The position numbers were made by a program, and so were the translations under genes. From Sanguinoderma infundibulare (Eukaryota; Basidiomycota; Agaricomycetes; Polyporales; Polyporaceae), in NCBI GenBank assembly GCA_032821775.1, contig JAVLRN010000008.1, positions 744,001 to 808,000 of the forward strand: a DNA stretch of 64,000 bases, in the 5' to 3' direction. Below the pieces are notes generated by a model that worked only from the letters and a program-made list of their open reading frames with translations, ran no database searches and was not told the origin of the DNA. Below are positions 41,641-51,247 of the stretch, in pieces. Each line of letters starts with the position of its first letter. Position 1 is the stretch's first letter.

Positions 41641-42294
41641 GACGAACCTAGATGCCTGGAACAGACGTGTCAGCTCGTTGCGTTCGACTCGAGTCGATGA
41701 CGTGTGAGCAAGAGGTGTGTATGGATCCATGCTGGCATGTTCGGCGGACTACGTATATCGTGCGCACTAACCAGAGAATATGACGCGCGAGCGCGCAGCA
41801 CTCCTTAAGCCAAAAATATCACGCAGAGAACGTGTCTCGTGGCCGGAAATCATGCAGGACAGGCACGCCCCCTCCTCCCCGTTTTCGAACACCGTATAAG
41901 CCCCCCACCTTAATGGCTAGCGACGAGGCTTGGCTTTACCCCCGTACGAGGTATGAAGTACTCGGTACCACACATGTAGGGAACGAGTTAACTTACGTTG
42001 CTACTAGTACGCTCTGACTTGCAACAATCCAAGGATATGGCCTAGTCTGTAAACGCGGTCACTGAAGTGTCAGAGGATAGTGAATTAGAAGTGAAAAACT
42101 GGGTACGTACGTTATAATACCGCGACCGGACCCGCCACTCGCAGTGAGTGGATGACAGTCGGACAAGAGTCGCGTTCAATGACGACGCCACACGAGCTAA
42201 TATTCAAAGCGCCACGTGATCGCGTAATGAGAGCCAATCAAATTGGGCGGCAATGCGCCGCCACAAATCGACACGTGCGCCGTTTCGAAACAGC
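41641..42294. other. Intergenic, promoter side of GATase-like/TPR/CCCH gene 4
   Basis: No gene seen. The duplicated arm B begins near 42295. Confidence 0.4.
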
Positions 42295-42630
42295 GTCTCC
42301 GAGTCGCCATCTTTGCTGTTTGCTTACTCTCTTCTGCTAAGGGCCCATTCAGAACAATGAAAAGAACAAAAGACTCCACGACATCCATCGAAATGTATTT
42401 GCTGCGGCCCCCCCGCCGTTGCTAACCTCTCAGGTGAATTGCTTTCTCTAAGCACTAACAGCGCACCATTGACCACAATCAAGCTCAGTGTCAGGCAGAA
42501 GGCTTAATACCGGCACCGAGAGTGTTGTTGGAGCGTTCCTCCATCTTACCCTTCTTCTAAAACGACGCCTCTCAGCATTCTCTCAGCAGCTCCATCCCGT
42601 CCACCGACTCCTCTCGCCCGTCGTACCACC

Positions 42631-43560
42631 ATGTCGAACCCATCTGTCTCTCTCTCCGAGAACGAGATCCCCACGGACGCTTTCATCACCGCCCTCCGCC
42701 GCAAAGCAGACGAAGATTTTCCGCTGACAAGCATCAGGATCAGAAGCGCCAGAAGGCTGACATCCAAACTCGTCCTCAAGACTACCTCTGTCTTCCGGTC
42801 CCGCACCGAAGTGGAAGCTATGCAGTTTGTTGCTACACACTGTCCCCAGATTCCCGTCCCTCGTCTCCACCGCTACTGGGAGTCTGGTGGCAGGGGCCAC
42901 ATTGTAATGGATTACGTGGAGGGGGAGATGTTCGGGAAGGTTATGCGTCGTCTCTCAAAGGCACAGCAAGAGACCATCATGCGCAAGCTCGCCAGATACG
43001 TCGAGAACCTCCGCCGCATCCCCCAACCGCATCCACGGACAGACGGCCTCCCGCAATGCGGCTGGATCGGGTCTGCGTGCGGAAACGCGATGTTTGAACC
43101 CTTTTTGTACGTCGACGCCGCTCGACCGGAGAACCGAACGGAAACCTCGCACGGACCGTTCGCGAACCAGGACGCGTTTAACACGTGGAAGGTCGGCCAG
43201 TACGATAAAATCGGGCTCAGCCACACCGAGACCAAGCAGAAGCTCGATACACTGCGCAGCAAGATGCGTGCCGACGACCCCATCGTCTTCACGCACGGGG
43301 ACATCAATGTCAAGAACGTTCTTGTCCGGGTGAGCGAAGACGGCGGGGTACAGGTGACTGGGCTGCTGGATTGGGAGCAGGGTGGATGGCGTCCGGTGTG
43401 GTGGGAGGGCCTGAAGTGGGGGTGGGTGGGCCCTAGGACGGCGGAATGGACGGCGTTCGGGATGAAATCCTTGAGCGCGAGAGGAGAGGAGGACATTGAG
43501 CGCGAGAAGACGTTGCGGGGCTTCGCTTACTCGTCGTTCACTTCTGCAAGCGAAAAATAG
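42631..43560 (+). CDS. APH-family phosphotransferase / kinase-like protein d
   Basis: Single exon, 309 aa (start MSNPSVSLSENEI), nearly the same protein as APH-a, with scattered substitutions (for example SGLHRI to ENLRRI, TTLLDWEQAG to TGLLDWEQGG). IVFTHGDINVKNVLV and LLDWEQ are intact. The upstream TTTAAA of APH-a and APH-b reads TTAATA here (near 42505), so expression may differ. Convergent with copy 3 of the 150-residue gene (3' ends 631 bp apart). Confidence 0.88.
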   Translation: MSNPSVSLSENEIPTDAFITALRRKADEDFPLTSIRIRSARRLTSKLVLKTTSVFRSRTEVEAMQFVATHCPQIPVPRLHRYWESGGRGHIVMDYVEGEMFGKVMRRLSKAQQETIMRKLARYVENLRRIPQPHPRTDGLPQCGWIGSACGNAMFEPFLYVDAARPENRTETSHGPFANQDAFNTWKVGQYDKIGLSHTETKQKLDTLRSKMRADDPIVFTHGDINVKNVLVRVSEDGGVQVTGLLDWEQGGWRPVWWEGLKWGWVGPRTAEWTAFGMKSLSARGEEDIEREKTLRGFAYSSFTSASEK

Positions 43561-44191
43561 TTTGACGACCACTTATGGATATTACGAATATCATGATGTA
43601 TGCATGCCTAGCACGAGCCATACGTGCAACGTTTGCATTCATTTGTGCATTAAAAGCAGTGTGCCCGGCAATTCGGTATGCGATACGACGTAGACGAGAG
43701 ACGAAAGAGAGAGGAAACACTGCACGCTCCCCTGCATCATACCTACCGCGTATCCGACTTCTCGTCAGATTCCAAGGATTCGGTCTGACTCAGATCACAA
43801 ATACCCGCGGCAACCACATCGTCCCGAGGCAGCTAGGTTAAATCCCCCGTCCTCCAACTTTTATCCTCGTCTCCAATCATCAGGACTGGTGTCGAAGACA
43901 CCGACCTCCGCCCAAACCATCATATAACCACGCGCCGTTCCTTTTCCGGCAAAGACCCACGTAGTGCGGTAAGCCTATGTCCTAGCATCGCATCGAGTTG
44001 AACGCAAGTTTCATGTTTTCGCAACCACGAATATGTATGGACAGTTTATATTGGTGACCGCCGCGATCTAGCTGGAATGCGACGCGATACTTCTATGCAA
44101 GACGACACCTCTAGACCACACACAAAAGATACAGCCAGGAAACGTTGACCCTCGACAAGCGCACAGCGCTAACCACACCGACACGGGCTCC
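43561..44191. other. Arm-B sequence between two convergent genes
   Basis: Left part matches the 3' flank of APH-a (30165-30434, inverted). Right part, from about 43940, matches the 3' flank of the 150-residue gene copy 1 (17741-18000, inverted). No gene seen. Confidence 0.6.
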
Positions 44192-44641
44192 TCAGCCCAT
44201 CGCAACCTCGAAATAGTGCGGGTTGACCTCCTCACACAGATCCCACTGCCGCTCCATCTCCTTCATCAACCACGCCTTCGTCACCCCCGGCAGGATCGTC
44301 ACTTGCCCCGAGTGCTCCGCCATCTTCCGGATCGCCTCGACGGTCCACGTCTGGCAATGGAAGTCCGGGTTGTTCTTGATGATCGGCACCGTGCGCAGCG
44401 TCGCGTCGAGCCACGCGAGCTTGTCCGCCGCGATCTCGCCGACCTTGACGCCGCCCATGAGCTTGCTAGAGTGGAGGAGGTCGGGGATGCTGTTGTGCTC
44501 GAACCCGAACGTGTCGGTGTTGCCTACGATGTGGTAGCGGTGGGCGCTGCGCTTGCCTTCGGAGAAGAAGACGAGACACCAGTGGAGCCGGGGGTACTTG
44601 AACGGCTCGATCTCATACTGACCGACGGCGATGTTAAGCAT
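44192..44641 (-). CDS. Small conserved basidiomycete protein, copy 3 (possibly DUF6914-like)
   Basis: Single exon, 149 aa (start MLNIAVGQYEIEPFKY). The first ATG used in copy 2 reads ATC here, so translation must begin three codons later. Otherwise very close to copy 2: LHWCLVFFSEGKRSAHRYH, VGNTDTFGFEH, LMGGVKVGEIAADKLAWLD, FHCQTWTVEAIRKMAEHSG, EVNPHYFEVAMG. TATAAAA at 44753-44747 is about 107 nt upstream. Function unknown. Confidence 0.78.
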   Translation of the reverse strand: MLNIAVGQYEIEPFKYPRLHWCLVFFSEGKRSAHRYHIVGNTDTFGFEHNSIPDLLHSSKLMGGVKVGEIAADKLAWLDATLRTVPIIKNNPDFHCQTWTVEAIRKMAEHSGQVTILPGVTKAWLMKEMERQWDLCEEVNPHYFEVAMG

Positions 44642-44746
44642 GGGTGCGATGGATGGAGAGAGGTGGTTCAGAGGAGGCGGAGGAGTGCGAGAGGGAGTGC
44701 AGGATGCGAGCTTGGAGGAGATGGACTTCCCTTCCGTTCCCGCATC

Positions 44747-44753
44747 TTTTATA
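44747..44753 (-). promoter_or_regulatory. TATA box of 150-residue gene copy 3
   Basis: TATAAAA on the minus strand in the context TCGAAGAGGCGTATAAAAG, about 107 nt upstream of the ATG at 44641. Confidence 0.6.
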
Positions 44754-45239
44754 CGCCTCTTCGACTGTCCCGACATCTGGGCTCTATACGAAGACGTATT
44801 CCATGGACTGAGTCTCCATAGGCGATGGTTATAGGCTCTTTCTGGTTTTGGGAGGAGCAACGCGCTTGAGCCCGGACTATTGGACTCCGAAAGGGACTGT
44901 TAACCGAAGAGTGTCAAGGTGGCGCTGTATAGTCCAGCTTTGCTGATACGCCACAACCTTACCCTCGTTGTGAGGCAGCCTCGATTGAGGATCTGTCAAA
45001 TAAGTTAGAGCGGGTCCTGAGTAACATCCCTGGCGGTTTGAATAAAGCAAACGCTGGTGTCTGTAGAGGTAAGCACAACAGTACTCGGTAAGAATTGACA
45101 ACAATTTCGCACAATCGTGAAGACGACACAATGCCATCGTGACCAAGTTATGTTTCACCCACCCTGGCGCCGCTAAATCGCTAGAGGTTCAGGTAAACGT
45201 AAGTAGGTAAAGATCAATTAGATAATCATTAACATCTGA

Positions 45240-45600
45240 TGAAATTCGCTCACTCATCAACTCGTATTACGCCATTGAATGGACGACTGCATGCGAAACC
45301 GTCTGACGAGTCTCCCAGGGAGGGGAGCGCTGACTGTAGTGGATGTCCTATACCGGTACAGCGGCAGTCTTCCGCACTTACATGATGACTGCAACTGTGA
45401 TAGGTCAATAGTATGCCTTATTATGCGACAGAGATGGCTTACGTCTCCAGATGGTGTGGATGCATGTTGTATGCCCTGGGTGTACGAACCAACTTACCCG
45501 GCCGTGTGCGGCGTGGCACTTACAACTCGCGGGGATCACCGAATTGTTAAGGGCAGGTTCCGGGGACTTCCGAACGCCACAGCGGGCTGACGTCCAGGCG
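45240..45600 (+). repeat. Dispersed repeat element E, copy 3
   Basis: Plus-strand copy of the 340-bp element (CACTCATCAACTCGTATTACG ... GATCACCGAATTGTT), at the outer end of arm B next to the ALG9 relic. Confidence 0.7.
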
Positions 45601-45663
45601 CCCTGCAGGGGATATAGCGTCGAAGGGCACAACGCGCGCCATGGTGTCCCAGTTGGTTGGCCT

Positions 45664-47577
45664 CCTTGAGCATCTCGCTCCTCATCCGAGTAGCCTGCGC
45701 CATGTACAGCGGTATTCAGGACTGTGACGAAGGTCAGTCTCCTACCATTGAACAGCATCCTACCCGGTCTACAAACTCATCCGATGTTTCACAGTCTACA
45801 ATTTTTGGGAACCTTTGCACTACTTGTGGAAAGGATACAGCTTCCAGACATGGGAGACGTCCCCCGCATACTCGATCAGAAGTTGGGCATATATCCTTCT
45901 ACACTTTCTACCCCTCCAATTGTCCGCGGTATTCATGGGGCCCGATAAGGTTGGTCTATGTCATCGTCAAGGACCTCAAATTCAGACGCTCATCCTCGTG
46001 CCAATTCAACGCCCTGCCTTCGTCGCCGTCCCCCTCTTCCTCGCCATAGTCTCCTCCCTTTGTGAGGTTACGTTTTACCGCACTGTGGTCGACCACGTCA
46101 ACTATCGCGTAGGCCGGTATGTATTGTTCATGCTCCTCTTCAACGCTGGAACGTGGATCGTGTCTACTTGTACGTCCCTCCCCGTCGATTCAACCGTGTT
46201 TTGGCTCAGTATGTCTCCTCAGCTTTTCTGCCTTCCTCACTTGCCATGTACGCAAACACTCTCGGCTTTGCGTATGCACTGCGGAGGCCAAGCATTCAAG
46301 ACATGCGCCGCGCTCTCTTTGCCACTCTCTGCTTCGCAACCGGTGCAATTATTGGTAGGCCATTCTCCATCGCAGTCGCGATTCCATTCATATTCGAGGA
46401 GCTCTTCCTGACTGGCGCCGACAAGGTGACAGCCGAAACTCGCGCCTCCTGGCTTTTAGCAAGATGGAAGCGTCTCTTCACCTCAGTGGCAGCCCTGCTA
46501 CCCGTACGTCCTGCATTAGGAATTTTCTTTGGGCCCTTCGTGCAGACGTAATCTCCGGCAGGTGCCAGTCGTCGCCATAGACACCCTCTTCTACAGTAGG
46601 CTCGCCGTGGTGCCGTGGAACATCGTCAAGTACAACGTCTTCCCAGACTCCCAACGTGGCCCCGAACTCTACGGCACAGAGCCGGTCCATTTCCACCTCG
46701 CGAATCTGCTCCTGAACTTCAACGTATTGGTCCCGTTCGTCCTGGTGGCGCTTCCCGCGCTGTTGGTAAGTTACTGGTTCGACAACAACCGTCTGGGTGA
46801 GCGGCATCTGTTCGTCAATCAGAGTTCCCCGTACGTCCTACTTGCCGTCAGGCTCGCTCCGGTGTACCGATGGGCCGCGATCATGACGGCGCAGAAGCAC
46901 AAAGAGGAGCGGTTCATGTACCCGATTTACCCTCTCATCTGCTCCAACGCCGCCGTCACCGTCTACCTCGTGCGCGGCTGGCTCGAGACCGCGTTCATCG
47001 CGGCGACCAACTCTCCATACCGGGTGAGCACTCTGCCTAAGCTCGCTCCAACGTTAACGTACATATATTGAACCCTATGCGCTTCGCAGGCTTCGCGTTC
47101 TACGCTTTTCAGCCCATTCACGCTCTCGGTGGTCATCACCTCGAGCGTGCTCTCGCTCGTACGAATTATGGCACTATGGAAGTACTATCACGCGCCTATG
47201 TCGGTGACGTACGCCCTGGAGGCCGCGGAGGTCCCCCGTTTGCTGAACGCGACGGGGCACGTCCAGCTGCCGCTACACGTTGAGCCGATAACACGGGGCA
47301 AAAAATCCGAGTCGGAGCAGCCGCGGATCGACTTGTCGCTGCTGCAGCCGTTCGGCCTGCGCTGGTGCGTGGGCAAGGAGTGGCACCGTTTCCCTGGCCA
47401 TTTCGTCGTGCCCGACGGGGTGCGCGTGGACTGGGTCAAGAGCGCGTTCGACGGGATGCTGCCGGGCCACTTTGGGGAGAGGGGGCGAGGGGGGGCTTGC
47501 TGGCGAGGCAGGCGGGGACGCGGGTCGTGGCGGAGCACTTGAACGATCTGAATAGGGAGGCAGCGCAGTTCTATGTG
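45664..47577 (+). pseudogene. ALG9: Decayed ALG9 (dolichol-linked alpha-1,2-mannosyltransferase) gene
   Basis: ALG9 (GT22 family) adds alpha-1,2-mannose to the lipid-linked oligosaccharide in the ER lumen. Long stretches are clear: CAMYSGIQDCDE, VYNFWEPLHYLWKGYSFQTW, AFLPSS-like FLPSSLAMYANTLGFAYAL, FSIAVAIPFIFEELFL, VPWNIVKYNVF, HKEERFMYPIYPLICSNAAV, NSPYRASRSTLF and KEWHRFPGHFVVPDGV. Defects: the N terminus ends abruptly at the edge of arm B with no suitable ATG; the acceptor before RPAFVAV (near 46010) reads AA instead of AG, leaving only a 36-nt alternative intron; a G-run at 47489-47495 shifts the frame before GLLARQAGTRVVAEHLNDLN; and the conserved end after QFYV is missing. Other introns keep GT-AG sites. 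An intact ALG9 is expected elsewhere in the genome. Confidence 0.82.
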
Positions 47578-47833
47578 GGTGCCGGTTTGGTCGGAGGATG
47601 GGAAGCGTCGCTGACAGCGTCTGTTTGTTCTCTGCCCCCTTTATTTCCTGCTGTTCTCCATCTCCATCTATCTCTTCACGACCACGGATACCATATATGG
47701 ACGCCCTGCGAAGAGGGCTTCCAGTCGGACCAGCCGTTTGGGTCGACGCCTTGTGCGGAATCTGAACCCAAACGCTGGATCAAGCCTAATTTCCGCCTTC
47801 TTTCCTCTTTAAAAGTAAACCTCTTCGGCTGCG

Positions 47834-50800
47834 ATGCGGCGTGCGTTCTCTGTGCTCGCCATCACCATGGTGTCCCGCAGGTTGCTCAGCGTAGCCGCAG
47901 CTGCGTCGATCATTGTCTTTTCCGTGCGTGCCATCGCTGACCCCGTCTCAGTCGAGAGCTTCGGTCCTTCGGCAGTCACGGCTCCGGGGACTTTCCCAAC
48001 GTCGCTCTACAAGCACTACTACAACAATCCCACCGCGACTTCCGCCCAGCCACAGCCTGTGATCTCGGATCCGGTTACTGTGAGTGTGTCGGGCATCTTG
48101 TAGAGTTCATCATGTTCACACAGTCCCGGTGGGCAGCACAAAATCTATCCGTTTAATCTCACCAACCCGGCCACGATCCCGAAGGTGAGCTTCCCCCCAA
48201 GGTTCGTGCCGCACCGCTCATCCTACTATCACATGACCAGAATGACACCACGGACCCACACATTTTGCCGCCCAAGGCATCCTCCAGCCAGATCCTCGAG
48301 TCGGCTGTTCAGCAGGTCCTGTCCGTCGCGATCAACTCCAACTTTGGCACCAACTGTGCCAAGTGTCAGGCCGCTCTTCAAGCTGGGAAGTTCCTCGCGC
48401 TTGCGGCGCCAGAGCTTGGCCCGGAGCTGGCGGTGCGCCTGTGCGAGCACTTCAACTTCAACAGCCACTGCGCCACACAGTTCGGCATCTTCTCTCTGGG
48501 CTCAGTAGTCACCCAGGTGATTGCTGCCGCGGATGTTGGGGGTCTTGATGGACAGGTAACGTCCTTATGCTCTTTCTCGTGATGAATGACCGGACCACTC
48601 ATCTGTCATGCTGAAATCTAGATGATTTGCAGTCATTTCATCTCGGGCCTTTGCCCCCTCCCGCCTACGTCTCCATTGAACTTGAACAATTGGTTCGCGA
48701 AGCCTAAGCCGAGCCCGCTTCCCGAACCCAAGAAGTCGTCTGGCAAGCGTCTGAAGGTTTTGCATCTGTCTGATATCCACATCGACCCTCGTATGTCTAT
48801 TCTCCTACAAAGGTATTCTGAGAGAGCTTATAGGATTGGCAGGTTACGCGAATGGCGCTGAGGCGAACTGCACGTCCGGTCTGTGCTGCCGCGAGAACAA
48901 CCTCAACTCGCCGACTCTTGGCCAAATTTCGTTCCCCGCCCCGCGCTTCGGGGCGTACTTCTGGTATGCCTTGTCGGACGTGGGCAGAATGGGTCAAACT
49001 GACACATTCGAGCAGTGACTCGCCATTGTCTTTGGTCGGGGCTGCATTTACTTCCATCCCGGTTCTTGCTGGTACCGAAAAGACCGGATTTGACTTCACG
49101 ATCTACACGGGTGACCTTGTGTCCCACGATCCCGAAAACCAACTTTCCAGGTATGTGGACGAGTTGTGGATTGTGGTCGGTTGCTGAACCTAGCATGTAG
49201 GGACTATGTTTTGTACACTGAGGTATACTCAGAATGATTGATGGCTTAAAAATGATGCTAATTGTAGACCAGACCGTCGTGTACGACCTCTTCAAGCGGC
49301 TACTTGGTTCGGGGCCCGTTTATACGGCGCTGGGAAACCACGAGTCCTACAACCAGTGCGCATTTCATGTCTACTTACCCAAATTAACGTTTGTGCTGAC
49401 AAATCCGTTTGACAGGGCCCAGGACTCGCCTCATGCTCTTGGTGGTCAACAAGCTGACCAGTTCAGCTGGTGAGTACGATTCGCATAGGGAGTGAATCTG
49501 GCCGGAAGTGAGTTGTATCATCATTGCAGGAACTACGACCACGTTTCGTCCCTGTGGGAATACGAGGGGTGGATCCCCCAGTCTGCCGTGGACCTTGCCC
49601 GTGCGCACTACGGCGCGTACATGGTGCGCCGAATGGATGGGCTTCGCGTCATCACCCTCAACACGGATCTTTGTGAGCTCCCTTTCACAGCCTGTATGCA
49701 TGTTCCCCAGCTAATACGTCTGGTTTTAGGGTACACGTGCGCATACGTTATGAACCTGCTGTCGGCCGGAGCTGATGATCACGGGTAGCGAGAACTATTT
49801 TAACTACATCAACATGACGAACCCAGATGTCTCGGGCATGCTCCGCTTCCTCACCGATGAGCTGCAGGCTGCTGAGGATGCAGGCGACTCGGGTGAGGAC
49901 CCTAGCTTGTCCGTGTTGATCTCCTTCGCTGTCAACTTGATGCGTATCCCACAGTTTGGATTATGGGCCATGTGTTGACTGGGTGGGACGGCACGAACCC
50001 GCTTCTGAACCCTACGGACCTCTGTAAGCTGTCGATGTTGTTACCCACATGCTGTAGTCGCTAATTGATGTTCTCCCGTCCAAGTCTACCAGATGTGAGT
50101 GACTTCTGGCCGTGTACGTGGGCTACTTACGTACTGAACGCCCCGCGCCCTAGTGTGGATCGGTTCTCACCTCACGTCGTCAAGGGTATGTCAATCATTT
50201 GCAGGAGCCGACCCTTTGCTTCTCTGACAGTGGCATGAATTTCGTAGCGGTGTTCTGGGGCCACGCCCACGAGGACCAAACCATCGTGAGTCCAAGCCAC
50301 CCCAGAACCCTGCTTTGGCGGCCTTCTTACCACAGTGCAGATTTATTACGCGAATAACGCCACCGTCATTACCGCAGAGACCGCGGGTGCAGTGGGATGG
50401 GTAAGTCGATGTCAAATATATATTCATACTGTCGACCAAGCGATACTGAACGCCCTCCTTCGCGGCGTGGAAGATCGGGCCGTCCCTCACCCCGCTGACC
50501 AACCTCAACTCCGCCTTCCGAGTGTACGAGGTCGACTCCGCGGTGCGTTTTACCTCATCGTGCACGTCTCTGTCGCCAACCTAACGTTATGGCCGTTTCG
50601 ACGCGCGCGCGCAGACGTTTGAAATCCTCGACGCGCACACGTGAGTAGCCGATTCTATCCAGTAAAGTTCGGGGTGCGAAGCCTGTGGGTGGGGCGCCGA
50701 TGCTAACTTGAATTCGCGTGCGCAGGTGGAGGAGTAACGTCAACTCGTTCCCCGAGCTCGACGGACAGACCGAAGTCGGGCCCACGTATGAATACGAGTA

Positions 50801-51247
50801 CAGCATGCGCGAGGCGTACGGCGCGAGCATTACTGGATGGGGCCTCGACGACCCCCTCAACGCGACCTGGTGGCACCACGTCACGGAAGGTGTGTACAAT
50901 GCTACTGGCGTCGTCGCCACCGCGGTTCCGTCGCTAGAGGCGATTAGTGCTGACCCTGCTCCACCCGCTCCCCACCTTGTGACGCGTAGCGATGGAGGCG
51001 AATAATACCCTCGTTTCCGTGCGTACTTTCCATTATCCTGCTTAGCTCCATCTCCGCGGGCTGCTGGCAATTAGGGGCTAACTGCTCGCTTGTTACGCAG
51101 GTCTTCAACACGTTCCAAGGCTCGAGCTCCGTGCGTACCCCACCGTGTACCGGGGACTGCATCGCCGCGAGGATCTGCTACATCCGCAGCAGTAGTGCGT
51201 CGATTGCGAAGCAGAACTGCCCTACCGGTTTTGGTTCCGTTCAGTAG
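47834..51247 (+). CDS. Acid-sphingomyelinase-like phosphodiesterase, secreted
   Basis: 22 exons: 47834-48079, 48137-48184, 48241-48555, 48622-48790, 48843-48963, 49016-49150, 49201-49222, 49273-49355, 49416-49469, 49530-49672, 49730-49736, 49789-49892, 49955-50023, 50085-50094, 50154-50185, 50248-50285, 50341-50400, 50474-50542, 50615-50640, 50726-50946, 50990-51018, 51101-51247; 715 aa. A signal sequence (residues about 1-35) is followed by a saposin-like Cys-rich region (NCAKCQAALQ ... ALCEHF-type) and a metallophosphatase domain with binuclear metal motifs LHLSDIHIDPRY, YTGDLVSHD, ALGNHESYN, WIMGHVLTGWD and WGHAHEDQ. The C-terminal Cys cluster (CTGDCIAARICYIRS) is typical. It hydrolyses sphingomyelin-like phosphodiesters; the fungal substrate is not known. 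Two exons are only 7 and 10 nt. Splice choices at 48137 and 49273 are the least certain. Confidence 0.88.

Larger units (their letters stand above)
42295..45630. repeat. Duplicated segment, arm B (inverted and circularly permuted relative to arm A)
   Basis: 42295-43815 is the inverse of 30165-31690, and 44097-45630 is the inverse of 31690-33196. The two parts appear in the opposite order to arm A, separated by about 280 bp that partly matches the 3' flank of copy 1 (to about 18000). The right end coincides with the truncated 5' end of the ALG9 relic. Confidence 0.8.

Noticed and set aside
30165..45630. DNA transposon or retroelement as the cause of the inverted arms
   Set aside because: No transposase, reverse transcriptase, LTR or clear terminal inverted repeats were visible in or next to the arms.
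46010..46020. Taking the 36-nt alternative intron as proof that ALG9 is intact
   Set aside because: Even if used, the gene still lacks its 5' end and conserved 3' end and has the poly-G frameshift.
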